Of a DNA stretch of 64,000 nucleotides, positions 35,384 through 47,603 are shown one piece after another. Both the position numbers and the translations under genes were made by a program. A model generated the notes under the pieces. That model was not told the origin of the DNA, ran no database searches, and saw only the letters and a list, made by a program, of their open reading frames with translations. Position 1 is the first letter of the stretch; each line of letters begins with the position of its first letter. This DNA is from Mariniphaga sediminis (GTDB taxonomy: Bacteria > Bacteroidota > Bacteroidia > Bacteroidales > Prolixibacteraceae), in contig NZ_QWET01000003.1 in the NCBI RefSeq assembly GCF_003573545.1, positions 186,001 through 250,000 on the forward strand. The letters are read 5' to 3'.

Positions 35384-36706
35384 ATGAACACAGACTTTAC
35401 GAAGACCAACTATCGGTTGCAATCGGTTAATACCGGGAAAATATTTGATGAAAACGGCTGGATACTGGATGCACCGGGAGAAACAGAACCTACCCTTATC
35501 CGTGCTTTATATGAAAAAACACAACTCAACGTAAAACACAGTTCATGGGGATTATATCAATTTGCCGATTGGCTTCCCATTGGCCGGGTGCTTCATGGAT
35601 CATCGGCACCGGTAACATACAAAAGTGAAGGGTTGAGTAAAGAGCTGGGACTGAAAAATCTTTGGATTACATTCAGCGGTTATTGGCCTGAAAAAGGGGC
35701 CGGAATAACCACATGTAGTTTTAAAGAAACTGAAGCCTATTCCGTTTGCGGACGAATGACACCCGATATGGACAAAATACTGGTGGTAGCGTCAGCCGGA
35801 AATACATCACGTTCATTTGCCAAGGTTTGCTCTGAGAACAACATTCCATTGTTGATTTGTGTTCCGGAAGATAATCTCAGTGCCCTTTGGTTTGATAAGC
35901 CGCTGAATGACTGTGTAAAGTTGATATGCAGCCGTTCCGGAAGCGATTATTTCGATGCCATTCATCTGTCGAATATTGTGGCAGGTATGGAAGGTTTTAT
36001 CCCGGAAGGGGGTGCAAAAAATGTGGCACGCCGCGATGGAATGGCCACCACCGTACTTTCAGCTGCCACTACAATCGGGCAAATTCCGGAATACTATTTT
36101 CAGGCAGTGGGGAGCGGCACCGGAGCCGTTGCTGCATGGGAGGCCAACCTGCGCCTGCTGGCCGACGGAAGGTTCGGAACCAACAAAATGAAGTTAATGG
36201 TTTCCCAAAATATTCCGTTTATTCCAATGTTCGACGCCTGGAAGGCTGGTTCCCGGGCCATGCTGCCACTCGACGAAACATTGGCCCGGAAACAGGTGGA
36301 AGAAATTGATGCCAAGGTATTGTCAAACAGAAAGCCGGTTTATCCTATTGCCGGCGGATTATATGATGCACTTATCGATTCCGGCGGCGATGTGCTTATT
36401 GCCACCAATGAGCAGGCAAGAGATGCCGCACAGTTGTTTGAAGAAACAGAAGGTGCAGATATTCATCCTGCCGCAGCCGTTGCTACTGCCTCATTGATTG
36501 ATTTGGTAAGAAAAGGAATAGATAAAGAGGCTCTTATTATGCTTAATATTACTGGTGGCGGCGAAAAAAGATTCAAAGCTGAAAATAAGTTATTTTACCT
36601 GAAGCCTGATATGGTTTTCGATTTCAATCCTGATCCCAGCGAGGTTCGAAAAGGGGTTGAAATGTTGTTTCAATCGGCTAAATCATTTTCTGTTTTGGAA
36701 AAATAG
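35384..36706 (+). CDS. Cysteate synthase (PLP-dependent, threonine-synthase-like)
   Basis: 440 residues. It resembles cysteate synthase, which makes L-cysteate from O-phosphoserine and sulfite, with the fold of threonine synthase: Gly-rich phosphate cup SAGNTSRSFAKV (PLP-binding Ser/Asn), VGSGTGAVAAWEA and TGGGEKRF. The first 100 residues form the domain before the PLP-binding Lys region. In Bacteroidota this enzyme feeds sulfonolipid (capnine-type) synthesis. A start at 35360 (GTG/ATG-like) is possible but would overlap the promoter; 35384 ATG is preferred. A terminator follows at 36709. Confidence 0.8.
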   Translation: MNTDFTKTNYRLQSVNTGKIFDENGWILDAPGETEPTLIRALYEKTQLNVKHSSWGLYQFADWLPIGRVLHGSSAPVTYKSEGLSKELGLKNLWITFSGYWPEKGAGITTCSFKETEAYSVCGRMTPDMDKILVVASAGNTSRSFAKVCSENNIPLLICVPEDNLSALWFDKPLNDCVKLICSRSGSDYFDAIHLSNIVAGMEGFIPEGGAKNVARRDGMATTVLSAATTIGQIPEYYFQAVGSGTGAVAAWEANLRLLADGRFGTNKMKLMVSQNIPFIPMFDAWKAGSRAMLPLDETLARKQVEEIDAKVLSNRKPVYPIAGGLYDALIDSGGDVLIATNEQARDAAQLFEETEGADIHPAAAVATASLIDLVRKGIDKEALIMLNITGGGEKRFKAENKLFYLKPDMVFDFNPDPSEVRKGVEMLFQSAKSFSVLEK

Positions 36707-36708
36707 GG

Positions 36709-36732
36709 AACACATTCGGCATGTGTTTTTTT
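36709..36732 (+). terminator. Rho-independent terminator after cysteate synthase
   Basis: AACACAT (36709-36715), loop TCGGC and ATGTGTT (36721-36727) followed by a T-run; begins 3 bp after the stop codon. Confidence 0.8.
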
Positions 36733-36762
36733 ACTTTCTTACTTTTAGAGCGAGTATAATAA

Positions 36763-39990
<3,228 letters not shown>

Positions 39991-40003
39991 AATATATTTT
40001 TAT

Positions 40004-40057
40004 CCGAAGGGCACGAAGAGGCAGGTAACTTTGTTTTGCCTCTTCGCGCCTCCTCGG
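40004..40057. repeat. Hairpin-forming intergenic inverted repeat after the GH2 gene
   Basis: CGAAGAGGCA (40014-40023) and TGCCTCTTCG (40037-40046) are perfect 10-bp arms, extended by imperfect pairing on both sides (CGAAGGGC ... GCCTCCTCG). It could be a bidirectional terminator or an intergenic repeat element; similar text in other genomes was not checked. Confidence 0.55.
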
Positions 40058-40072
40058 TTTAATTTTTTCGGT

Positions 40073-40080
40073 TACCTTTG
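40073..40080 (+). promoter_or_regulatory. -7 box (TACCTTTG) for the lycopene-cyclase-like gene
   Basis: TACCTTTG fits TAnnTTTG and lies 16 bp before the ATG at 40097. Confidence 0.6.
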
Positions 40081-40096
40081 CCCGAAATAGCCGATT

Positions 40097-40786
40097 ATGG
40101 ATGTTAAGAATTTCACCTACCTGTTGCTCTTACTGGGCTTGCTGGTAATCCCACCGGCTTTTGGTTTCAAAAATCAATTACGTTTTTTTGCCCGGCTGAA
40201 GTACCTGCTTCCTTCCATTGTTTTTTCAGGTGCAATATTTGTTTTGTGGGATTTGCGCTTTACAGAACTCGGAATCTGGAGTTTTAATCCGGAATATGTA
40301 ACGGGTGTTTATATCAGGAACCTTCCTCTTGAAGAGTGGCTTTCGTTTTTAGTAATACCCTATTTGTGTGTTTTTATATACGAATATTTAAATGAAAAAC
40401 TGGCCCGGTTTGAAAAACCCAACTTTTTTCTGGCCGTAAGCCTGGTGTTGCTGGTTATTTTTGTACTGCTTGCCTGGTTTGCCCGTCAAAAACTGTACAC
40501 ATTTTTTACCTTTTTCCTGCTTTCAATTTACTTTGGGTACACAATTTTCAGGAATCGTTTTAAGCAACATCTTACCAAGTTTTACCTCACATGGCTCATT
40601 TCACTTGTTCCGGTTTTGCTTGTAAATGGTATTCTTACTGCACTTCCTGTGGTAGAATATAACGAGATTCACTTACTGGGTATTCGTTTCTTTTCTATTC
40701 CGGTAGAGAATTTCTTTTACCATTTTCTGCTTCTGATAATGAATATCACCATTTATGAGTACCTTAAAAAACAGCGTTTCTTTTAG
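40097..40786 (+). CDS. Lycopene cyclase-domain protein (CrtYc/CrtYd fused type)
   Basis: 229 residues, about 6-7 helices. The family signature occurs twice: YIRNLPLEEWLSFLVIPYLCVFIYE and the second-half FSIPVENFFYHFLLLIMN, with GIWSFNPEYVTG before the first. This is the membrane-bound, non-flavin lycopene cyclase seen in Actinobacteria (crtYc+crtYd), Archaea and Bacteroidota, which closes beta-ionone rings in carotenoids. No other carotenoid genes are in the window. It is followed by kdtA (33 bp). Confidence 0.85.
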   Translation: MDVKNFTYLLLLLGLLVIPPAFGFKNQLRFFARLKYLLPSIVFSGAIFVLWDLRFTELGIWSFNPEYVTGVYIRNLPLEEWLSFLVIPYLCVFIYEYLNEKLARFEKPNFFLAVSLVLLVIFVLLAWFARQKLYTFFTFFLLSIYFGYTIFRNRFKQHLTKFYLTWLISLVPVLLVNGILTALPVVEYNEIHLLGIRFFSIPVENFFYHFLLLIMNITIYEYLKKQRFF

Positions 40787-40819
40787 TCATTCCAAACATC
40801 TCTTAAAACTTTGTTGAGC

Positions 40820-42055
40820 ATGAAATTTTTGTACAGAACCGGCATTCTTTTTTATTCCCTGTTTGTCAGGGTTGCGTCGCCTTTTAATTCCAAAGCCAGT
40901 CTGTTTGTAAAAGGCCGGAGAAACTGGCAAAAAAAGCTGGCGCAAAAGATTGAAAACAACGCCCGGTATTTGTGGTTTCATTGTGCCTCGCTGGGCGAAT
41001 TCGAGCAGGGGCGTCCGCTGATTGAAGCGGTCAAACAACAGTACCCGGAGTACCGGATTTTGCTTACCTTCTTTTCGCCTTCCGGCTATGAAATTCGGAA
41101 AAATTACGAATTGGCAGATATTGTGATGTACCTTCCGCTTGACACAAATAGAAATGCCCGAAAATTTATTCGTCTGGTACAGCCTGAAAAGGCATTCTTT
41201 ATTAAATATGAGTACTGGCACTTTTTTATAGGCGAGCTAAAAAAACAAAATATTCCCTTGTACATTGTTTCGGCTATCTTTCGCGAAAACCAACGTTTTT
41301 TTAAAAAGGACAACTGGAGTAAATGGTACCGGAAAATGTTATTTCATTGTTCACATTTTTTTGTGCAGGATGAAAGATCCGGGGAATTGCTTCAGTCAAT
41401 CGGGCTAAACAATTTCACCGTTTCCGGCGATACCCGTTTCGACCGTGTGGCTACCATTGCCCATTCTGCAAAAGAAATTCCTGTTGTTGAAAAGTTTAAA
41501 GGCAAACAACCGCTACTTGTTGCCGGAAGTACATGGAAGCCCGATGAGGAGCTACTTGCAGAGTTTATTAACAATCACCCGGAACTGAAAGTTGTTTTTG
41601 CTCCCCACGAGGTAACCTCTGCAAATATGAACAGATTGGAGCAATTGTTGAAAAATCCGCACATACGGTTTAGTAAAGCCGGAGAAAATGAGATAGACCG
41701 TTTTCAGGTGTTGATAATTGATTCTGTAGGGCTGCTTTCTTCTCTTTACCAGTACGGAACACTGGCTTATATCGGAGGTGGTTTTGGCGTAGGCATCCAC
41801 AATATTTTGGAAGCCGCTACTTTCGGGCTTCCTGTAATTTTTGGCCCGAATTACGAAAGGTTTAAAGAGGCAGTAGAATTAAAAAAATTGGGAGGTGCAA
41901 TGCCGGTTAATAATTTTAGTGAATTGGAGCATACCCTGAACGATTTTTTATCAAAGTCCGGTAGATTGGAAGGTGCATCGGATGTTTGCAAAAATTACGT
42001 AGAAAAAAACGTGGGATCCACAAATCTTATCCTAAAGAAAGTTTTTAACAAGTAG
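40820..42055 (+). CDS. waaA: 3-deoxy-D-manno-octulosonic acid (Kdo) transferase
   Basis: 411 residues (ATG 40820; a TTG-started form is 3 codons longer). GT30 features: YLWFHCASLGEFEQGRPLIE, FSPSGYEIR, the LVAGSTWKPDEELL Gly-rich loop, APHE and the GGGFGVGIHNILEAATFGLPVIFGPNY nucleotide-sugar site. It transfers Kdo from CMP-Kdo to lipid A precursor at the inner membrane face. An N-terminal membrane anchor is visible. It is not with other LPS genes here. Confidence 0.94.
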   Translation: MKFLYRTGILFYSLFVRVASPFNSKASLFVKGRRNWQKKLAQKIENNARYLWFHCASLGEFEQGRPLIEAVKQQYPEYRILLTFFSPSGYEIRKNYELADIVMYLPLDTNRNARKFIRLVQPEKAFFIKYEYWHFFIGELKKQNIPLYIVSAIFRENQRFFKKDNWSKWYRKMLFHCSHFFVQDERSGELLQSIGLNNFTVSGDTRFDRVATIAHSAKEIPVVEKFKGKQPLLVAGSTWKPDEELLAEFINNHPELKVVFAPHEVTSANMNRLEQLLKNPHIRFSKAGENEIDRFQVLIIDSVGLLSSLYQYGTLAYIGGGFGVGIHNILEAATFGLPVIFGPNYERFKEAVELKKLGGAMPVNNFSELEHTLNDFLSKSGRLEGASDVCKNYVEKNVGSTNLILKKVFNK

Positions 42056-42371
42056 CCCTTTTTTGCACGTATTTTGTTGTTATTTTTTTCCCTGAAAAAT
42101 TGGTTTTTTTCATCCGAAAATTCTATTAAAAAAAATCTGACGAATCCCAAAAAATGACCACTTTTTGTAAACTTTTTTGTTGAAGTAACAGGTCAATATT
42201 CTGTAATAGAGCACAATAACAATTCAAAGTTGATAACTTTTCATTTTTTTAATCGTAAAAGTATACGAGTGTTTTGGTTTCTGTTTTATCTTGCGTTACA
42301 CAATTTCAGAGCAGGGACCTTTTCAAAATTTAGAATAAATAAAAGTACTATAAATATTATAACTGGACACT
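42056..42371. other. Long AT-rich leader before the class II ribonucleotide reductase
   Basis: 316 bp, very AT-rich. A TATCTTG (about 42285) near GTTTTGG could be a weak promoter. No cobalamin riboswitch signature or NrdR box was recognised, though a full covariance search was not possible. No coding frame is supported. Confidence 0.4.
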
Positions 42372-44927
42372 ATGGCATTTGAAGAAGTATCAGTAAAAAC
42401 AACCGCCGCCGGTAAAAAAATTTATTCGCAGGAAGAAGCGGTAAAAGCCTCTCTCGAGTATTTCAAGGGAGATGATTTGGCTGCCCGGGTATGGGTAAAT
42501 AAATACGCTTTGAAAGATTCTTTCGGGAATATTTTTGAACGTACGCCAGACGATATGCACCGCAGGCTTGCAAAAGAAATCGCGCGGATTGAAAAGCGGT
42601 ACCCTAACCCGCTTACTGAGCAGGAGATTTACAACGTTTTAAAGGATTTCAGGTACATTGTACCACAAGGAGGACCCATGACAGGGATTGGCAACGACTA
42701 TCAGGTGGCGTCCCTCTCCAACTGCTTTGTGGTAGGAAACGACGGAGATTCAGACTCGTATGGCGGAATCATGAAAATTGACCAGGAACAGGTACAATTG
42801 ATGAAACGCCGTGGCGGAGTGGGGCACGATCTTTCTCACATCCGACCTAAAGGTTCGCCCGTAAAAAACTCAGCGTTAACCTCAACAGGTATCGTTCCGT
42901 TTATGGAACGTTATTCCAATTCTACACGTGAGGTAGCGCAGGATGGACGCCGGGGAGCGCTTATGCTTTCGGTCTCCATAAAACATCCCGACTCTGAAAG
43001 TTTTATCGATGCAAAGCTGGAGCAGGGTAAGGTTACCGGCGCCAATGTGTCGGTTAAAATGGAAGACAATTTTATGAAGGCAGTGGAAGAAGGTAAAGCC
43101 TACGAGCAAACTTACCCTATTTATTCCAAAAAACCACTGTACAAAAAGGAAATTGATGCAGGAAAGTTGTGGAATAAAATTGTGAAAAATGCCTGGCAAT
43201 CGGCTGAACCGGGAATTCTTTTTTGGGATACAATCATCCGGGAATCAGTGCCGGATTGTTATGCAGACAAAGGGTACCGGACCGTTTCAACCAACCCGTG
43301 CGGTGAAATCCCACTGTGCCCTTATGACAGCTGCCGGTTACTGGCTATTAATCTTTATTCTTACGTGGAAAACCCGTTTACATCGAAGGCCAAATTTAAC
43401 TTCGATCTGTTTAAGGAACATGTGCATTACGCGCAGCGGGTTATGGATGACATCATCGATTTGGAGTTGGAAAAAATTGATGCCATACTTGAGAAAGTAG
43501 AAGCCGATCCCGAAGATGAGGAAATTAAGTTTGTGGAGAAGAAACTATGGGAAAATATTAAGAGAAAGGCGAACGAAGGACGTAGAACCGGAATAGGTAT
43601 TACGGCTGAAGGCGATATGCTTGCCGCACTGGGACTACAGTACGGGAGTGATATTGCCACCGACTTTTCGGAAGAAATCCATAAAACAGTGGCCCTGGAA
43701 GCTTACCGCTCTTCAACTTTTTTGGCTAAAGAACGCGGTTCGTTTAATATCTACGAAGCGGAAAGAGAAAAAGATAATCCGTTCATTAACCGTTTAAAAG
43801 AGGCTGATCCCGGTTTGTACGAGGATATGGCAAAATACGGACGCCGGAATATTGCGCTGCTTACCATTGCGCCAACCGGAACCACCAGTTTGATGACACA
43901 GACCACTTCGGGTATTGAACCCGTGTTTCTGCCAGTTTACAAGCGCCGTCGTAAAGTGAACCCGGGCGATAAAGATGTGCGTGTTGATTTTGTAGATGAA
44001 GTAGGCGACCACTGGGAAGAATATACCGTGTTTCATCATAAGTTTAAAACATGGATGGAGGCCAAGGGGCACGATATCAATCGTGAATACTCACAGGAAG
44101 AACTGGATGAACTGGTAAAAGAATCGCCTTACTTCAAAGCAACCTCCAATGATGTGGACTGGCTTTCGAAAGTGCGGATGCAAGGCAGGATACAAAAATG
44201 GGTTGATCATTCCATCAGTGTAACCATTAACCTGCCGTCCAATGTGTCGGAAGAGTTGGTAGGTCAGCTCTATTTTGAGGCATGGAAAAGCGGTTGTAAA
44301 GGTGTAACTGTTTACCGTGACGGATCGCGATCCGGCGTTCTTGTTTCAAACAGCGGCTCCGAAAAGAAAAAAACAGGATTTCCTACCAAGCGTCCGGAAA
44401 AACTGGATGCAGAAGTGGTGCGGTTCCAGAATAACAAAGAAAAATGGATTGCCTTTATGGGGATTATGGATGGTAAACCCTACGAAATATTCACCGGGTT
44501 GTCAGATGACGAAGATGGTATTTTGCTTCCACGCTCGATTACAAGTGGTTATATTATTAAGAGTTATGACAGCGAAGGAAACTCCCGGTACGATTTTCAG
44601 TATGAGAACAAACGGGGCTACAAAACTACGATAGAAGGACTTTCGTACAAATTTAACCCGGTGTTCTGGAACTATGCCAAGCTGATTTCCGGTACGTTGC
44701 GTCACGGAATGCCTATTCATAAAGTAGTAGAGTTGGTAACCAGTCTGCAACTCGATAATGAAACAATCAATTCGTGGAAAGCCGGAGTGGCGCGCACATT
44801 GAAAAAATATATTCCCAACGGAACACTGGCAGAGGATGCCTTGTGCGAAGAGTGTGGTTCCGATGAGGTGGTTTACCAGGAAGGGTGCCTCACATGCTTG
44901 TCATGTGGCTCTTCAAAATGCGGATAG
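42372..44927 (+). CDS. nrdJ: Adenosylcobalamin-dependent ribonucleoside-diphosphate reductase (class II NrdJ)
   Basis: 851 residues. Class II features: QVASLSNCFVVGNDGDSDSYGGI with an active-site Cys, the NPCGEIPL strand with a second Cys (S-PCGEI), the EARRTGIGITAEGDM segment and the C-terminal CEECGSDEVVYQEGCLTCLSCGSSKCG cysteine-rich tail. It makes deoxynucleotides without O2 limits using vitamin B12. The redox tail here is like relatives that use thioredoxin-like partners. No class I nrdAB is near. Confidence 0.93.
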   Translation: MAFEEVSVKTTAAGKKIYSQEEAVKASLEYFKGDDLAARVWVNKYALKDSFGNIFERTPDDMHRRLAKEIARIEKRYPNPLTEQEIYNVLKDFRYIVPQGGPMTGIGNDYQVASLSNCFVVGNDGDSDSYGGIMKIDQEQVQLMKRRGGVGHDLSHIRPKGSPVKNSALTSTGIVPFMERYSNSTREVAQDGRRGALMLSVSIKHPDSESFIDAKLEQGKVTGANVSVKMEDNFMKAVEEGKAYEQTYPIYSKKPLYKKEIDAGKLWNKIVKNAWQSAEPGILFWDTIIRESVPDCYADKGYRTVSTNPCGEIPLCPYDSCRLLAINLYSYVENPFTSKAKFNFDLFKEHVHYAQRVMDDIIDLELEKIDAILEKVEADPEDEEIKFVEKKLWENIKRKANEGRRTGIGITAEGDMLAALGLQYGSDIATDFSEEIHKTVALEAYRSSTFLAKERGSFNIYEAEREKDNPFINRLKEADPGLYEDMAKYGRRNIALLTIAPTGTTSLMTQTTSGIEPVFLPVYKRRRKVNPGDKDVRVDFVDEVGDHWEEYTVFHHKFKTWMEAKGHDINREYSQEELDELVKESPYFKATSNDVDWLSKVRMQGRIQKWVDHSISVTINLPSNVSEELVGQLYFEAWKSGCKGVTVYRDGSRSGVLVSNSGSEKKKTGFPTKRPEKLDAEVVRFQNNKEKWIAFMGIMDGKPYEIFTGLSDDEDGILLPRSITSGYIIKSYDSEGNSRYDFQYENKRGYKTTIEGLSYKFNPVFWNYAKLISGTLRHGMPIHKVVELVTSLQLDNETINSWKAGVARTLKKYIPNGTLAEDALCEECGSDEVVYQEGCLTCLSCGSSKCG

Positions 44928-44980
44928 TAATCTGTTTGTTTTGAAAAAGATGCCTTTTGGGGTAGTATCATAAAAAAAAA

Positions 44981-45012
44981 ACAGGATTGAATTTCAATCC
45001 TGTTTTTTTTTA
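44981..45012. terminator. Bidirectional terminator between nrdJ and gcvH
   Basis: ACAGGATTGA (44981-44990) and TCAATCCTGT (44994-45003) form a stem flanked by A-run on the left and T-run on the right, so it can end transcription of both converging genes. Confidence 0.85.
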
Positions 45013-45050
45013 TGATATTTATTTTTTACTTCTTTTTTCAATTCCTGCTT

Positions 45051-45431
45051 TTAAGCTTCAATCATTCTTTTGTAGTCTTCTGCAGAAAGTAAATTTTCCA
45101 GTTCTGATTGATCGCTGATTTTAATTTTAATCATCCAGCCTTTTCCATATGGATCTTTGTTTACCAACTCCGGCTCATCAGCCAGGGCTTCATTTACTTC
45201 GGAGACTACGCCATCCACCGGCATAAATAAATCAGAAACCGTTTTCACTGCCTCAACAGTTCCAAAAGTTTCGCCTTTGTCGAGTTCTTCCCCTTCTGTT
45301 TCGATTTCAACAAAAACTACATCGCCCAGCTCTCCCTGGGCAAAGTCAGTTATCCCTACAATGGCTGAATCTCCTTCCACACGAATCCATTCATGGTCTT
45401 CGGTGTATTTTAATTCTGCTGGTATTTTCAT
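45051..45431 (-). CDS. gcvH: Glycine cleavage system H protein
   Basis: 126 residues from ATG 45431. Lipoylation Lys63 lies in GTVEAVKTVSD, the H-protein motif, with WIRVEGDSAIVGITDFAQGELGDVV before it. It shuttles the aminomethyl group of glycine between P, T and L proteins. A longer in-frame start would lack a signal. Other gcv genes are not adjacent. It shares the terminator at 44981. Confidence 0.95.
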   Translation of the reverse strand: MKIPAELKYTEDHEWIRVEGDSAIVGITDFAQGELGDVVFVEIETEGEELDKGETFGTVEAVKTVSDLFMPVDGVVSEVNEALADEPELVNKDPYGKGWMIKIKISDQSELENLLSAEDYKRMIEA

Positions 45432-45454
45432 ATTTCCTGTTTTTAAGTTCTTGT

Positions 45455-45462
45455 CAAAATTA
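45455..45462 (-). promoter_or_regulatory. -7 box (TAATTTTG) for gcvH
   Basis: TAATTTTG on the minus strand lies 24 bp before the ATG at 45431 and lies within a longer upstream frame, supporting the shorter protein. Confidence 0.5.
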
Positions 45463-45539
45463 ATACTTTTTACTGAAATCAGACTTTCAAACTTTATCCA
45501 ATTCCCTGATTTATGTCTTATTTTGGTGAGACCTACCAT

Positions 45540-45701
45540 TTACAGGTGGTGGATAACAGAAAAAGTTGATCATTTTTCTTCCGGCTCAAAGTGCCTGTTC
45601 CCGTATGTAGCGGGCTGTTCTGAAATCAGGTTGCCATTCGAACAAAGATGTCACCGCCAGTTTGATCCGCGAATAAAGAGGCGGCAGCGAGAGTCGCTTA
45701 T
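45540..45701. other. Less AT-rich intergenic segment after fabF, no gene assigned
   Basis: 162 bp between fabF's stop and gcvH's promoter. One minus-strand frame reads about 40 codons (for example SLPPLYSRIKLAVTSLFEW) without a start or family match; the segment holds a CCCG ... CGGG hairpin-like pair. It could be a residue of a lost gene. Confidence 0.3.
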
Positions 45702-46949
45702 TTACAGATTATATTTTTTGAAAACAGTGGTTACCGTGTGGCCGCCAAACCCAAAAGTGTTGTTCAATGCAATGTTCACTTTTTTATCAAGCGGTTTGTT
45801 GAGCGTGATATTTAGTTTAGGATTTATTTCAGGATCAACCTTCGTAACATTGATGGTAGGAGGAATTTTGCCGTTGACGATGGTCTGAACACAGGCAATC
45901 GATTCAACCGCTCCTGCAGCGCCAAGTAAATGGCCGGTCATCGACTTGGTGGCACTGAGGTGAATACTCTCCAGTGAATTACCAAAAATATCAGCAATTG
46001 CTTTACATTCACTGATGTCTCCAACGGGTGTGGAGGTCGCATGAACATTGATATAATCCACATCCTGTTCCTTCAATTTCGCGTCAGTAAGTGCCTCTTC
46101 CATGGCCAGTTTGGCTCCCAGTCCGTCGGGGTGGGTGGCAACCACATGGTAAGCATCGGCCGCTGCGCCATAACCTGCTAACTCGCAGTAAATTTTTGCC
46201 CCTCTTTTTTGGGCGTGTTCCATCTCTTCAATCATGAGCACCCCAGCTCCTTCGCCCAGCACAAAACCGTCGCGATCCTGGCTGAATGGACGTGATGCCG
46301 TTTCCGGCGAATCGTTCAGGGTAGACAATGCTTTGGTGGCATTAAAACCGCCAATGGCCACTTTTGAAATAGTAGCTTCACTGCCACCGGCAATTATAAT
46401 ATCTGCACGCCCAAGCCTGATTAGGTCCAGGGCAGTGGCAATGGCATTATTCGATGACGCACAGGCTGATATCACTCCATAGTTTATTCCATGTAACCCG
46501 TAGCGTAAAGAGATTTGTCCTGCCGCCATGTTAGCTATCATTTTGGTGATAAAGAACGGGCTGAACCGGGGGTTTTCTCCGTTTCGTCCAAAATTCAGGA
46601 CTTCGTCTTCGAAGGTGATCATCCCGCCGATTCCGGTTGCCATGATGACGCCTATCCGGTTCCGATTGCTCTTTCCCAAATCCAGTTGAGAATCTTCCAT
46701 ACACTCCGAGGTGGCGGCTAATGCATATTGCGTGAAGAGATCCGTCTTCCGGGCCTCTTTTTTGTCCATGTATTGCAGTGGGTTAAAGTTTTTAACCTCG
46801 CAGGCAATTTTCGTTTTGTAGTTGGTGGTATCAAACCGGGTTATGGCCGTTCCTCCACTTTTCCCTTGCAACAGATTATTCCAATATTCATGAACACTGT
46901 TCCCAATTGGAGTAATGGCTCCCATTCCTGTTATAACTGCTCGTTTCAT
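45702..46949 (-). CDS. fabF: 3-oxoacyl-ACP synthase II (FabF-type)
   Basis: 415 residues with the Cys-His-His triad: VISACASSNNAIATA (Cys), YINVHATSTPVGD (His) and KSMTGHLLGAAGAVES (His). ISAC rather than the more usual ACATS neighbourhood is still KAS-II like. FabF elongates fatty acyl chains. The gene is preceded by a TetR regulator with matching operator-like sites (46977, 47604), which suggests a dedicated, possibly secondary fatty-acid role. Confidence 0.9.
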   Translation of the reverse strand: MKRAVITGMGAITPIGNSVHEYWNNLLQGKSGGTAITRFDTTNYKTKIACEVKNFNPLQYMDKKEARKTDLFTQYALAATSECMEDSQLDLGKSNRNRIGVIMATGIGGMITFEDEVLNFGRNGENPRFSPFFITKMIANMAAGQISLRYGLHGINYGVISACASSNNAIATALDLIRLGRADIIIAGGSEATISKVAIGGFNATKALSTLNDSPETASRPFSQDRDGFVLGEGAGVLMIEEMEHAQKRGAKIYCELAGYGAAADAYHVVATHPDGLGAKLAMEEALTDAKLKEQDVDYINVHATSTPVGDISECKAIADIFGNSLESIHLSATKSMTGHLLGAAGAVESIACVQTIVNGKIPPTINVTKVDPEINPKLNITLNKPLDKKVNIALNNTFGFGGHTVTTVFKKYNL

Positions 46950-46976
46950 TTTATGCTGTTTTAGTGTGAAATCTAT

Positions 46977-46989
46977 TTATTAGTAAGTA
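46977..46989. promoter_or_regulatory. TetR operator-like half (upstream of fabF)
   Basis: TTATTAGTAAGTA here equals, on the reverse strand, 13 bp of the palindrome at 47604-47619 and is followed by a third GTA repeat. It lies between the tetR stop and the fabF start. Confidence 0.6.
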
Positions 46990-47009
46990 AGTATATATCT
47001 CAAAAAAAA

Positions 47010-47570
47010 TCAGGGCCTCAAATTATCGAGAATAGACTGGCTGTAAGTTTTATAATCTACCTTCTCAACAATACCGTGAATTTGTAAACTGGCTACCAAA
47101 CCCGAGAAGATTGCCAACGCTTTGCTCTGGGTATCTTCTTTGAACGCAAAAATATTTTTTGCCTTTCCTGATTCAAGTATTTGGGTTAGCCATTTCATAA
47201 TTATATCGATCATTTTTTTTAATTCTGTTTGGGTAGCCCCGTCAAGTGTATTGTAGGCAGGGCCTAATGAGCCCACCAGGCATTTTTTATTTTCACGCCG
47301 GCTTTTTACATAAATTTTAATAAACGCTTCGAGTTGCTTCCATTCATCAAAACCCAGCGAGTGCATGTTTTCAACCATCTCTTCAAAACGCTGAATGTTC
47401 GTTTTTACAATGCTGGTGCCCAGGTTGGCCTTTGTGGGAAAATAGTAATGCACTGCTGCATTTTTTATCCCCATTTCTGTTGATATGTCCTGATAACTAA
47501 AAGCGTTGTATCCCTTTGTGCGTATAAGATTTTCACCTAACTCCAATATCTTCTCCCGGGTAATCGACAT
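47010..47570 (-). CDS. TetR/AcrR-family regulator
   Basis: 186 residues: N-terminal HTH (LRTKGYNAFSYQDISTEMGIKNAAVHYYFPTKANLG) and a ligand-binding C-terminal domain. It likely controls fabF downstream and itself: two copies of a TACTTA(N4)TAAGTA-type element flank it. Confidence 0.9.
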   Translation of the reverse strand: MSITREKILELGENLIRTKGYNAFSYQDISTEMGIKNAAVHYYFPTKANLGTSIVKTNIQRFEEMVENMHSLGFDEWKQLEAFIKIYVKSRRENKKCLVGSLGPAYNTLDGATQTELKKMIDIIMKWLTQILESGKAKNIFAFKEDTQSKALAIFSGLVASLQIHGIVEKVDYKTYSQSILDNLRP

Positions 47571-47603
47571 AGTTTGCTATTCTACATATTAGAACGGCAA
47601 ATA

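Noticed and set aside
36082-36497. Additional plus-strand frames inside cysteate synthase
   Set aside because: Alternative frames of a well supported gene.
42056-42371. Cobalamin riboswitch before nrdJ
   Set aside because: Expected for a B12-dependent enzyme, but no B12-box-like sequence or stem was recognised by eye.
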